Source: Aliiglaciecola lipolytica E3 (GTDB taxonomy: Bacteria; Pseudomonadota; Gammaproteobacteria; Enterobacterales; Alteromonadaceae). Taken from it: 34,997 bases of DNA. Below the pieces are notes generated by a model. That model saw only the letters and a list, made by a program, of their open reading frames with translations, was not told the DNA's origin and ran no database searches. Positions 26,322 to 34,854 of the stretch are shown here, one piece after another. The DNA is taken from positions 1-34,997 of the forward strand of contig NZ_BAEN01000020.1 in the NCBI RefSeq assembly GCF_000314975.1. The letters are read 5' to 3'. Numbering within the stretch: position 1 is the first letter of the stretch; each line of letters opens with the position of its first letter. The position numbers and the translations under genes are program-made.

Positions 26322-27335
26322 CTAACTCTGGGTTGTTAGTCGCAGTTGACTGGGCGTGAGTCCTGTCCAACGCTTGACTGAACGGCGAAAGTTCGGAATA
26401 TCGCTGAACTGCATCATGCTCGCACTCTCCTCATTCGTTAGTTGTTGCACTTGTAACAGATAGATAGCTTGTTGTTTTCCCACTTCATCCTGCAATTGTT
26501 GAAAGCTATAACCGTGTTGTTTCAACTTACGTTTGAACGATGAGGTACTCATCGCAAAGTGTTCAGCAACTTTTTGCAATCCATATTGGTGGTGCTGGCT
26601 TATTACCGTGCGAATAGCTTCTAAAAAACCTAACTTGGGCATTGTCACATGTCTACACTGGCGTAGCGCATACCACTTCAAACTATCACTGTGATTAACA
26701 CACCGAGTTGATAACCATTTTTTATCAAAGCTAATGCTCATAACGGGTTGTGAAAATGCGAGCCTATGGCCCAGATGTACTTCGTATTCTTGAATGTACT
26801 TCGGACGTGCAAAAGGAAAATTAAATTGAAACGGAATACGCTGCCCCAGCAGTAATTTGACTGCGGATACCAGTGCAGTGCAATACAACTCTGCGACAAA
26901 TTGGAATTGCTCTTCGCAGCCCACGGCATCGGTTATTACCCAGTATTGACTATTTTCTGTGGAATAACGATTGACGGTCAAAAAAGGACAAATCTGACTA
27001 CGTACCTGCGCTAAAATCCGGAATGCATCCGCCAAGTTGCGACTATGTGTTAGCGCGTTGGAAACTGCACCATAGGTTCCGGGAAATAAACGCTTACCCA
27101 ACAAAAATGCGCAATCGTTGCCGGGGGTAAGCGAGCGGGCATTGTTCATTAGCTGCAAAAGTTGCCGAGCACTGAGCTTACGTTCCGAAATAACATCTTC
27201 ATTAAAAATCCCTGTTCCACGCAATACCTTATGTTTATTTACCTGTCTAGAACGGCTGAAATCCAAGAGGCTTGCTGCTAACTGATGGGCTGGAATAACT
27301 TTATCGTCGATACTAAAAAAACTCAGCTTATCCAT
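26322..27335 (-). CDS. AraC-family transcriptional regulator coupled to a GGDEF protein
   Basis: This is a DNA-binding regulator with an N-terminal ligand-sensing domain of the arabinose-binding-like type (LFPGTYGAVSNALTHSRNLADAF) and a complete C-terminal AraC helix-turn-helix pair (about 240-335; LQKVAEHFAMSTSSFKRKLKQ, then FSDIPNFRRSVKRWTGLTPS). The ATG at 27335 overlaps the stop of the upstream GGDEF gene (ATGGATAA), a sign of translational coupling. Another ATG lies 12 bases further upstream at 27347. Targets are unknown. The pair sits divergent from the phosphate-scavenging operon, which makes that operon one possible target. Confidence 0.88.
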   Translation of the reverse strand: MDKLSFFSIDDKVIPAHQLAASLLDFSRSRQVNKHKVLRGTGIFNEDVISERKLSARQLLQLMNNARSLTPGNDCAFLLGKRLFPGTYGAVSNALTHSRNLADAFRILAQVRSQICPFLTVNRYSTENSQYWVITDAVGCEEQFQFVAELYCTALVSAVKLLLGQRIPFQFNFPFARPKYIQEYEVHLGHRLAFSQPVMSISFDKKWLSTRCVNHSDSLKWYALRQCRHVTMPKLGFLEAIRTVISQHHQYGLQKVAEHFAMSTSSFKRKLKQHGYSFQQLQDEVGKQQAIYLLQVQQLTNEESASMMQFSDIPNFRRSVKRWTGLTPSQLRLTTQS

Positions 27336-28254
27336 GTGCCTGTCCATGTTGTTTAAACATGTCTAAACGGCGGTTCACCCGTTGCAGTATGCTGTCGCTG
27401 GCGTCACCTGTAATGGCTGATTCTGCTGCGAAGGTTAGGTGGTGATAAACCGACTCACCACTTTGGTTTGGTTTAAATGCAATGTTTGCGATGGCTAATT
27501 TAATTTGTTCTGCAATCTGTTCGGCGGTGCGTAAATCGGTATCGGGAAACAAGAGAATGAAGCGATCACCTGCATAACGACAGGCCAAATCTGTCGAACG
27601 TAAATTCATTAATATAATATCTGACAATTCTCGTAATAAATGATCACCTTGATCGTGCCCGTATTGGCGATTAAATAAATCGAAATTGTTGATATCTAGC
27701 ATTACTACTGAAAAACCGGGGGAACTGCTATTTTGTAGTTGTGAGTCGATTTGTGTACGCATGTATTCAGCGCTGTATAAAGCAGTGATAAAGTCCACTT
27801 GATCATGTTCGCGTGAATTAGACTCTCGCTTTTGTAATTGCTTATTGAGTATCAATTGCTCTTGATGCCACTGATATAGTGCATAGCTCATGATGAGCAT
27901 GCCGATGCCTGAGGGAATTGATTCAATCATGCTCAAACCCGTTGCGGTATGTTCATAGAACATGACTTCATCGACCAGATCTAGCACTGCTGAAAATAAA
28001 AAACAACTTAAGCCTATGACCAGTGCAGATGTGACCCTACCTGGGGGACGGCTGACTAATAAGAAAAATATCCAAGCTAAAGAAAGTAGGGCAACACTGC
28101 CTTCGCCGATCATATCTAACCAAGATATATCCGCCAGCGCCTTTGCTTGGCCCAAACCAATGCTTAATGTGAGCGACAAAGTTAAAGATGCACAAGCGAC
28201 TGAAAATAATCGTTGATGTTGTGCTAGTAGTGAAAGGTTCATGTTAATTCTCAT
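27328..28254 (-). CDS. Membrane protein with degenerate GGDEF domain
   Basis: About four transmembrane helices (roughly 15-130 from the start used here) lead to a GGDEF domain whose active loop reads AGDRF, with the fourth-position acid replaced by arginine. The first metal motif also differs (LDINNFDLFNR instead of LDxDxFKxxND), losing the second Asp and the Lys. The inhibitory RxxD motif (RSTD) is intact five residues before the loop. Cyclase activity is therefore unlikely, while c-di-GMP binding remains possible. The frame stays open to 28323, but that extension adds a Cys-rich stretch without a ribosome binding site. ATG at 28254 or 28242 is more likely. It is coupled to the AraC gene by an 8-base overlap. 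Confidence 0.85.
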   Translation of the reverse strand: MRINMNLSLLAQHQRLFSVACASLTLSLTLSIGLGQAKALADISWLDMIGEGSVALLSLAWIFFLLVSRPPGRVTSALVIGLSCFLFSAVLDLVDEVMFYEHTATGLSMIESIPSGIGMLIMSYALYQWHQEQLILNKQLQKRESNSREHDQVDFITALYSAEYMRTQIDSQLQNSSSPGFSVVMLDINNFDLFNRQYGHDQGDHLLRELSDIILMNLRSTDLACRYAGDRFILLFPDTDLRTAEQIAEQIKLAIANIAFKPNQSGESVYHHLTFAAESAITGDASDSILQRVNRRLDMFKQHGQAHG

Positions 28255-28480
28255 GTCATACGGACCAAATATATGCTGACACACTTTGCATTCAGCACAG
28301 GGGTCATATTGGCTCAGTAACATGACAGTATGATGAAACTCGTTGCTGATGAATTCGACATTTTCTTAAAAATATCATGGAAAACAAAAGGATAAGGGGA
28401 GGTCAAATTAGCTCACAGATTTATCAATTAGGCGCTAATTTCGTTGTTTTAGGGCAAAAGCGGCACTAATAGATGAAGCG

Positions 28481-28498
28481 TTGTCATAAAAATGTCAC
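28481..28498 (+). promoter_or_regulatory. Pho box (PhoB-binding site) for the phytate operon
   Basis: TTGTCATAAAAATGTCAC contains two TGTCA half-sites (28482-28486 and 28493-28497) spaced exactly 11 bases, joined by an A/T-rich spacer. This matches the established Pho-box pattern CTGTCAT-A/T-rich-CTGTCAC closely. It lies 63 bases before the TonB receptor start, the right place to recruit polymerase. A weak third half-site (TGTCT at 28505-28509) follows. Control by phosphate limitation is inferred but fits the products downstream. Confidence 0.82.
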
Positions 28499-28561
28499 CG
28501 CTGCTGTCTAGCGTGTGGGAAAAATTCACACACGACTTAGTTCGCAACCAGAGACTTAACA

Positions 28562-31252
28562 ATGAAAATGATAAAAACCACACTCGCATTGGCATGCCTT
28601 GCAGCACTATCAAGCCAATCTGCATTGGCTGAAAATGGCGGAGTTCAGGGATTACTCACAGATAAAAATCAAAGCAACTATATCCAAGGAGCCGAAATTA
28701 GTGTCAAAGAACTGGGGCAAAGCACCGTTTCACGCCGTGACGGTAGTTTCCGATTTGCAAATCTACCAGAGGGCGAATATACCTTAGTGGTTAAATATCT
28801 GGGCGCGCCAACGGTAGAAGTTCCGGTAATTATCAGTGGTGGGAAAATAGTGCAAAAAGATATTGCCTTATTGGCTGCCGGTAAAAATATAGAAAACGTG
28901 ACGGTTTACGGTCAACGCACTGGCCAAGCTAATGCTATTAATTTGCAACGTGTGGCAGATAGTATTAAATCGATTGTATCAGCAGATGCGATTGGCCAAT
29001 TCCCAGATCAAAACGCGGCTGAGGCATTGCAACGTTTGCCTGGACTGTCTATTGAACGTGACCAAGGTGAAGGTCGTTTTGTCGGTATTCGTGGTATCGA
29101 TCCGAACCTCAATAACGTGACCATTAATGGAGTTAACGTTCCGTCTCCTGAATCTGGTGTCCGCTCAGTGGCGTTAGACGTGATCCCGTCTGAGCTTATC
29201 CAAGGTTTAGAAGTGTCTAAATCTGTTACCTCTGATATGGATGCAGACGCCATCGGTGGCTCTATCGAAGTAAAAAGTTTAAGTGCATTTGATCGTCAAG
29301 GTACGAGTGCTAGTGTGAACGTTCAGGCTAGCCAGAATCAATTACGTGACGAAACTAGTCCAAAAATATCTGGTAGTGTGACGAATGTCTTTGATGATGT
29401 TTTTGGTGTGGCTGCAGCGTTATCGTACGCCAGTCGTGATTTTGGTTCAGACAATATTGAATCTAACGGTGACGATGAAATCGAACAACGTTATTACAGT
29501 ATCACTCGTGAGCGAATCGGGGCAGCTGTCAATTTGGATTTCCGCCCTGATTTTAATAATCAATATTATTTACGCACTTTGTATAGCAGCTTCTCAGATG
29601 AAGAATACCGTTTGGCGAATACTTTTACTTTTGATGGTGAAGATTCTGAAATTGAGCGCGGCAGTAAAGATCGTGAAGAGACACAAACCATTCTTTCGAT
29701 TACCGCTGGTGGAGAGCATCAGGTAGACGAATGGGTGATTGAATATCAATTGGGGTATTCGAAAGCCGATGAAGATGAGCCAGAAGCCTTATATTACACC
29801 TTTGTAGGTGAAGAAATGGCTATTGATTCTGACATGCAAGGTCAAATTCCGACTATTAATCAAGACGCTGCAGCGATGGATTTGAGCAATTACGAGCTAG
29901 ATGAGGTGAGCTTTGAGAAAAACCTAGCCAAAGATACCGAGACGATGGCCAAAGCTGATTTTACACGTATGTTTGATTGGCAGGATAAGTCGTTTGAACT
30001 CAAATTCGGTACTAAATATCGAACGCGTGAGAAAACCGCAACGGCCGACATCTTAATCTATGATGGCGATTTTGACGATATAGACCCTACCATGTTTGCA
30101 GCAGAACAACCGGATTGGGGCCTAGGCAATTTTGGTCCAGGACTAGATCGTAGCGGCATGCGTAGCTACTTTAATCAGAATCGAGCTAGCTTAGAAGTCG
30201 CGGAGCTGGACTCAGAAGTTGAATCAAATGGTGCATCATTTGTGAACAACGAAGATATTTTTGCCGCATACCTAATGGGCCGTTTTGAATGGGAAAAGCT
30301 CACACTTGTGGCCGGTATTCGTTTTGAAGACACTGACTTTAGTACGTCAGGCATGCGCGTTGAATTGATTGAAAACGAGCAAACTGACGTTGAAGAAGTG
30401 GTGAATACCCCGTGGAATATCGAAAGAAGTTATGATCACTTATTACCCAGCTTGAACCTACGTTACGAATTTAATGATAAGTTAATAGGGCGTGCGGCTT
30501 TCACACAAACCATCTCAAGACCGAAATTTGAAGATTCGGCGGCATTTCAAATCATCGAATCAAAAACCGAAGAAGATGAGGGTGAATTCGTCACTGAGCG
30601 TCAAGCAGAAGTGGGTAATCCAGCTCTAAATCCGTTTGAATCAGACAACTTCGATTTGACCTTAGAATATTACCCTGGTGATATTGGGGTACTTTCTGCG
30701 GGCTACTTCCACAAAAACATTGATAACTTCGTGATTATCGCTGATGTATCTGACTTACCTGAATGGACTGGGTTTGATGAAGTGATGCAGCCTATCAACG
30801 GTGAATCTGCAAAAGTTAGTGGTATTGAATTGTCATGGGTAAAAGCGTTCGATAACGGTTTGTTATTATCTGCAAACGGGACTTTTTCAAGTTCAGATGC
30901 GGTAACTATGCTTGATGGTGAGCGTTACGAAACGTCGTTGCCTAACCAGTCTGATAAAATCGGCAACTTCACTGTAGGCTATGAAAGCAACAAGTTAAGC
31001 TTGCGTCTAACCATGACTTACAAGAGTGAAAATTTGGAAGAAATTGACGGTGACTTGATTCGAATGGAAGACAGCCATCAACAAATGGACTTTACCAGTA
31101 AATACTTTATTGACCAGAATATGTATGTGTATTTTAACGCGATTAACCTTACCGACGAAGGTTTCTATAATTATTTTGATGAGCCAAGCGTGAATGCACA
31201 ATACGAAGAATACGGACGTACTTTTGAGTTAGGTTTTAGCTGGACACTATAA
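28562..31252 (+). CDS. TonB-dependent receptor of the phytate/phosphate operon
   Basis: This outer-membrane active transporter has 896 residues. After a signal peptide (cleavage near ALA-EN at 24), a carboxypeptidase-regulatory-like beta-sandwich (about 27-110; DGSFRFANLPEGEYTLVV) precedes the plug (DQNAAEALQRLPGLSI, GIRGIDPNLNNVTINGV). The 22-strand barrel ends in TFELGFSWTL. Receptors of this class take up large or complex ligands. Because phosphatase and phytase genes follow in the same direction behind a Pho box, inositol phosphates or other organophosphates are the likely substrate, though the sequence does not prove the ligand. A hairpin separates it from the next gene. Confidence 0.93.
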   Translation: MKMIKTTLALACLAALSSQSALAENGGVQGLLTDKNQSNYIQGAEISVKELGQSTVSRRDGSFRFANLPEGEYTLVVKYLGAPTVEVPVIISGGKIVQKDIALLAAGKNIENVTVYGQRTGQANAINLQRVADSIKSIVSADAIGQFPDQNAAEALQRLPGLSIERDQGEGRFVGIRGIDPNLNNVTINGVNVPSPESGVRSVALDVIPSELIQGLEVSKSVTSDMDADAIGGSIEVKSLSAFDRQGTSASVNVQASQNQLRDETSPKISGSVTNVFDDVFGVAAALSYASRDFGSDNIESNGDDEIEQRYYSITRERIGAAVNLDFRPDFNNQYYLRTLYSSFSDEEYRLANTFTFDGEDSEIERGSKDREETQTILSITAGGEHQVDEWVIEYQLGYSKADEDEPEALYYTFVGEEMAIDSDMQGQIPTINQDAAAMDLSNYELDEVSFEKNLAKDTETMAKADFTRMFDWQDKSFELKFGTKYRTREKTATADILIYDGDFDDIDPTMFAAEQPDWGLGNFGPGLDRSGMRSYFNQNRASLEVAELDSEVESNGASFVNNEDIFAAYLMGRFEWEKLTLVAGIRFEDTDFSTSGMRVELIENEQTDVEEVVNTPWNIERSYDHLLPSLNLRYEFNDKLIGRAAFTQTISRPKFEDSAAFQIIESKTEEDEGEFVTERQAEVGNPALNPFESDNFDLTLEYYPGDIGVLSAGYFHKNIDNFVIIADVSDLPEWTGFDEVMQPINGESAKVSGIELSWVKAFDNGLLLSANGTFSSSDAVTMLDGERYETSLPNQSDKIGNFTVGYESNKLSLRLTMTYKSENLEEIDGDLIRMEDSHQQMDFTSKYFIDQNMYVYFNAINLTDEGFYNYFDEPSVNAQYEEYGRTFELGFSWTL

Positions 31253-31261
31253 CGATTAAAA

Positions 31262-31289
31262 GGCGAGCATCCTATTCGTGATGTTCGCC
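31262..31289 (+). terminator. Hairpin between TonB receptor and acid phosphatase genes
   Basis: GGCGAGCATC (31262-31271) pairs over ten positions, including one G-U, with GATGTTCGCC (31280-31289) around an eight-base loop, then GATTTTG. It could be a partial terminator or an mRNA-stabilising stem giving more receptor than enzyme transcript. Confidence 0.6.
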
Positions 31290-31345
31290 GATTTTGTTAG
31301 TGGTAATTAAAAACGCTCAATGAAGGTGCGTCATCTGGAGTAATA

Positions 31346-32314
31346 ATGTTAAGTAAAAATCTGTTTTTCATGGTTTTGTTGTTGTGTGTGGAAAATGCCT
31401 ATGCAGCCCAAGTTCACGACCAAAACTTCTACAAAAAACATCACGTGCACGGGCTTGAAGTGCCAGAAGACAGTGTTAGTTTCTTAGTCTTGGGGGATTG
31501 GGGAAGAAATGGTCATTATCAGCAAGTGCCAGTAGCAGACATGATGGATGTGGTCATGCAACAACTCGACGCGGAGTTTATTACCACCACTGGTGATAAT
31601 TTCTATTCTAATGGAGTGGCGTCTGTGGATGATCCCTATTGGCAAACCTCGTTTGAACAAATCTATCATGGGCCGAACTTATTTGAGGATTGGTACCCTA
31701 CATTAGGGAACCACGATTACCGTGGAAATTGGCAAGCTCAAATTGACTATTCCAAGCGCAGTCGTCGTTGGGAGATGCCTTCTCAATATTACGCCAAAAC
31801 ATTTTCTGTCGGTAAAAATACAGAAATGCTAGTGCTATTTATTGATACTAACCCACTCAATCCGGAATATAAGGACGTCCCAAAATATGCGCAAACCCAA
31901 AAACAGGATGGCGAAAAACAATTGCGTTGGATTGAACAACAATTGTCTAGCTCGACTGCAAAATGGAATCTAGTCATTGGTCATCATCCGTTGTATTCCA
32001 GTGGCAAACGTTATGGAAAAACCCACGGGATACAAGGTGTATTGGAACCCATATTCGAAAAATTCAAGGTTGATGCCTATTTCGCAGGGCACGAACACGA
32101 TTTACAACATAACCGGCCTGAAGGCAAAAGCGTAGAACATTTTGTATCAGGGGCAGGGTCTGAATTACGTCCAGTACAACAACGTGAATTTACCAAATAT
32201 GCGATTAGTGAAGCAGGGTTTGTCAGCGTGTCGGTCAATGATACTAAATTGCTAGTCCAATTCATTAGTGGTTCAGGTAAGCGAATTTACCAGTACAGCG
32301 TACATAAGGAATGA
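31346..32314 (+). CDS. Secreted purple acid phosphatase (TRAP/ACP5-like)
   Basis: This exported binuclear-metal phosphomonoesterase has a signal peptide ending AYA-AQ (about residue 20). The mature part has all the ligands of tartrate-resistant purple acid phosphatases: Asp51 (LGDWG), Asp84 and Tyr87 (GDNFY), Asn122 (GNHDY), His213 (GHHP), and His249 and His251 (GHEHD). The tyrosine ligand is what separates purple phosphatases from other metallophosphatases. At 322 residues it is similar in size to mammalian type 5 phosphatase. GGAG precedes the ATG. Its stop lies two bases before the phytase start, so the two are probably translated together. It would release phosphate from monoesters, including products of phytase. 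Confidence 0.93.
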   Translation: MLSKNLFFMVLLLCVENAYAAQVHDQNFYKKHHVHGLEVPEDSVSFLVLGDWGRNGHYQQVPVADMMDVVMQQLDAEFITTTGDNFYSNGVASVDDPYWQTSFEQIYHGPNLFEDWYPTLGNHDYRGNWQAQIDYSKRSRRWEMPSQYYAKTFSVGKNTEMLVLFIDTNPLNPEYKDVPKYAQTQKQDGEKQLRWIEQQLSSSTAKWNLVIGHHPLYSSGKRYGKTHGIQGVLEPIFEKFKVDAYFAGHEHDLQHNRPEGKSVEHFVSGAGSELRPVQQREFTKYAISEAGFVSVSVNDTKLLVQFISGSGKRIYQYSVHKE

Positions 32315-32316
32315 TT

Positions 32317-34272
32317 ATGAAATCGCTTTATCTTTTTCTACTTAGTAGTTTGCTGCTAAGCGGCTGCCAAACAATACCTGATCAAAAAAAGCAGGCCAAT
32401 ACAATTGCGCAAGTGAGTAAAACCTTGCCGATAATGGTGCAAAATACCAACAAAGTTGCAGGCAAAACAGCGATACCCATTATTCATCAACAGCAACAAT
32501 ATTGGTTGTTGAGCAGCGAGTCTCAAGGCATTTTACTGACCGACAATGCCGGAAATTTGTTGGCATCGTTTGCTGGTAATATGGAAACGTTGGACTGGCG
32601 TGACAATATCCGACTTGGCAATAAAAACGTTGGATTGATAGTGACTCATGACACTAATGCAGAGCGAATTTTAGTATTAACGCTTGATTGGCAGACGCAA
32701 CAACTTTCGTTGTTAACCACACTTCCTAAAACTGACGCGCAAATTGAAGCCTTGTGCTGGTATCAGATGCCACAAGGACATTTATCTGTGTTTATTGCCG
32801 ACACAGTTGGCTCAATTCAACAGCGCATTGTGGTAGATGGAAAACATCAGACTTTGGTAGATGTGCCAGTGCATGAGTTTATAGGCGCGCCGCAAACCAA
32901 AGCTTGTGCGGTAGACGACGAAACTGGCGCACTTTATGTTGTTGAAGAAAATATCGGCCTATGGCGTTACTCAGCGGAAACTGAGTCTGAACTAGCACGG
33001 GAGCTAGTTATCGCTGTTGCTCCGTTTGGGCCATTAGAAGGGGAGATAACAGGTGTTGACGTGTTAGCAAACGGTGACATTTTGGTTGCCGCGCCTGAAC
33101 ATCAAGGCGTTTGGATGATCAAATCTGAAAGCAACGAAAATGCTACATTTATACCGTTAGGCCACACCCAAGCACCCGAATCAGTAAGAGGATTACAGCA
33201 ACCATCGAGTTTAATCTTGGGGATCTTCGACGATGAAAATGGCGAGTATTTGCAAACTAACCTCAAGACAACAGCACACAATAGACAAAAGCTGAATTCT
33301 GATATCATTAGCATAAATGCGTTCGCACAAACCAAACCTATGGAAGCGTTTGGGGATGCTGCTGATGATCCAGCTATTTGGATAAATCCACTGGAACCGT
33401 CGCAAAGTCGCATACTGGGTACCAACAAAAAACAAGGAATGATGGTTTACGATTTGCACGGTAATCTACTGCAAAAGCTAGACGTAGGGCGAGTGAATAA
33501 CGTGGATTTACGTTATGGGTTTGAGTTTGGTAAGCAAACTTTTGATTTGGCAGCAGCGAGCAATCGCACAACCAACAGTATTAGTTTATTTAGCATACAG
33601 CAAAATAGCGGTGAGCTTTCTTTATTAACTGATATCAAAACCGATCTGGCTGATGTGTACGGTCTGTGTATGTATCAACAGAAAAACGATTATTATGTAT
33701 TTGTAAATGATACCGACGGTCGCTTTCAACAATATCTATTAGTGACCGAAAACGAGCAGATTACCGGCAAGTTAGTCCGTGAGTTTAAGGTTCCAAGCCA
33801 ACCTGAGGGCTGTGTCGCCGACGATAAAAATCACCAGTTGTATTACGGTGAAGAGTCCACTGGTATTTGGCAGACAAGTGCGCAACCTACAAAACAGCTG
33901 GGCAGGTTGATTGCCGTTACTTCAGACACCTTCGTAGCAGATGTTGAAGGGATGGGAATCTATGTCATGGATGATCAGCGTTATTTGGTTGCATCAAGTC
34001 AAGGTAACAATAGTTTTGGTGTATTCGCACTGGACCAAGATAATCGTTATTTGGGCAGTTTTCAGATTGATATGAATTTGGATTTGATGCTCGATGGAGT
34101 ATCTGAAACCGATGGCCTAGAGATAACGTCTTTGAGTTTAGGGGGCACACTTCCAGATGGCTTATTAGTCGTTCAGGATGGCAGAAACCGCCTACCCAAT
34201 GCCCCGCAAAACTTTAAGTTGGTGGATGGAAAGGTCATCAAACGACTTATACAAAAATGGCTTAGCCAGTAA
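32317..34272 (+). CDS. Two-domain beta-propeller phytase lipoprotein
   Basis: This enzyme dephosphorylates inositol hexakisphosphate with calcium. The ATG at 32317 is chosen because AAGGA (32306-32310) is six bases upstream; the ATG at 32311 overlaps the phosphatase stop and abuts that site. The protein of 651 residues opens with a lipoprotein signal (LLLSGC, Cys17). The C-terminal domain (about 340-651) is a full beta-propeller phytase with DDPAIW, GRVNNVDLRYGF, AASNR, YYGEESTGIWQ and a final VVQDGRNR. The N-terminal part (about 55-300) is a second, incomplete propeller that echoes these strands (YVVEENIGLWRY) but lacks DDPAIW. Dual-domain phytases of this form are known. Confidence 0.93.
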   Translation: MKSLYLFLLSSLLLSGCQTIPDQKKQANTIAQVSKTLPIMVQNTNKVAGKTAIPIIHQQQQYWLLSSESQGILLTDNAGNLLASFAGNMETLDWRDNIRLGNKNVGLIVTHDTNAERILVLTLDWQTQQLSLLTTLPKTDAQIEALCWYQMPQGHLSVFIADTVGSIQQRIVVDGKHQTLVDVPVHEFIGAPQTKACAVDDETGALYVVEENIGLWRYSAETESELARELVIAVAPFGPLEGEITGVDVLANGDILVAAPEHQGVWMIKSESNENATFIPLGHTQAPESVRGLQQPSSLILGIFDDENGEYLQTNLKTTAHNRQKLNSDIISINAFAQTKPMEAFGDAADDPAIWINPLEPSQSRILGTNKKQGMMVYDLHGNLLQKLDVGRVNNVDLRYGFEFGKQTFDLAAASNRTTNSISLFSIQQNSGELSLLTDIKTDLADVYGLCMYQQKNDYYVFVNDTDGRFQQYLLVTENEQITGKLVREFKVPSQPEGCVADDKNHQLYYGEESTGIWQTSAQPTKQLGRLIAVTSDTFVADVEGMGIYVMDDQRYLVASSQGNNSFGVFALDQDNRYLGSFQIDMNLDLMLDGVSETDGLEITSLSLGGTLPDGLLVVQDGRNRLPNAPQNFKLVDGKVIKRLIQKWLSQ

Positions 34273-34279
34273 AAAAAAC

Positions 34280-34303
34280 AGCCCCGTTTAACCGGGGCTT
34301 TTT
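34280..34303 (+). terminator. Intrinsic terminator of the phytate operon
   Basis: AGCCCCG (34280-34286) pairs with CGGGGCT (34293-34299) around a six-base loop and is followed by T's, a few bases after the phytase stop. Confidence 0.9.
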
Positions 34304-34325
34304 GTTTGATTCGTATTTTGATTGC

Positions 34326-34538
34326 TTAACGTCTACGAAATTGACGTCTTCCCAATATAATTAAGCCTACGCCTAAAATCGCAAGCAAAGAAGGTTCAGG
34401 GATATCATTTGGATCTGGATTATCAACTTGAGCTTTACCTGCCAAACCAATTGTAAAGCAGTGCCAGACTTGCGCCGTTAAAATGGCACAGTGTGATTCG
34501 CCGCTAGTACCCAAAGCAACCAGCTCCACTAATATCTA
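34326..34538 (-). pseudogene. PEP-CTERM sorting-signal fragment
   Basis: The frame ends with a canonical PEP-CTERM tail: Pro-Glu-Pro, a hydrophobic helix (LLAILGVGLIILG) and an arginine cluster (RRQFRRR). This signal directs exported proteins to an exosortase for processing. The frame is open for only about 66 residues, from a TAG at 34536-34538, with a weak GTG start at 34529, and no signal peptide is present. Another frame upstream reads SSAPGQLDISGAGCFGY before a stop, which looks like the continuation of the same protein after a frameshift. It is therefore most likely the decayed 3' end of a PEP-CTERM gene; a real small protein is less likely. Confidence 0.5.
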
Positions 34539-34808
34539 ACTGACCAGGCGCTGATGAATTTCCCTAATTTTGTTGTCATGTTAAATACCAATGGAAGCTT
34601 CAAAGTAGCACAAAAAACAAACAAAAAGTTGCCGCAAAAAATGCCGGTAATTATTCAATGTATTGGCGATAAAGCGAAGATTGCATATTCAATAAATGTT
34701 AAAAGTGCTGGCAGTTCGAAAGTAAATATAGTGCCCAATAGCAAAATTTAGCGACAAAATGAGATAAAAATTACTCAAACAGCTAGCAGTTACTAAATCA
34801 ATTGAGAT
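34539..34808. other. Intergenic stretch, no supported gene
   Basis: This AT-rich stretch between the PEP-CTERM fragment and the tRNA promoter contains only short open frames without ribosome binding sites or recognisable domains. The first part may hold decayed upstream sequence of the PEP-CTERM gene. Confidence 0.5.
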
Positions 34809-34838
34809 TTGCCGTTGCAAAGCGCCAAAAAATAAGTA
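34809..34838 (+). promoter_or_regulatory. Candidate promoter for tRNA-Pro
   Basis: TTGCCG (34809-34814) and TAAGTA (34833-34838) are 18 bases apart, and a GC-rich stretch (CTGCGC) follows the -10, typical of growth-rate-controlled stable-RNA promoters. Confidence 0.4.
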
Positions 34839-34854
34839 AACTGCGCAGCTCGGT

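Noticed and set aside
28255-28323. Cys-rich N-terminal extension of the degenerate GGDEF protein (CAECKVC)
   Set aside because: No ribosome binding site at the first ATG, and it would precede a normal membrane-domain start; kept only as a remote possibility.
28324-28480. Cobalamin riboswitch ahead of the TonB receptor
   Set aside because: No B12-box-like sequence; the Pho box and downstream genes point to phosphate instead.
34554-34751. 65-residue plus-strand ORF near the right end
   Set aside because: Low-complexity lysine- and serine-rich sequence with no ribosome binding site; it may lie opposite decayed PEP-CTERM sequence.
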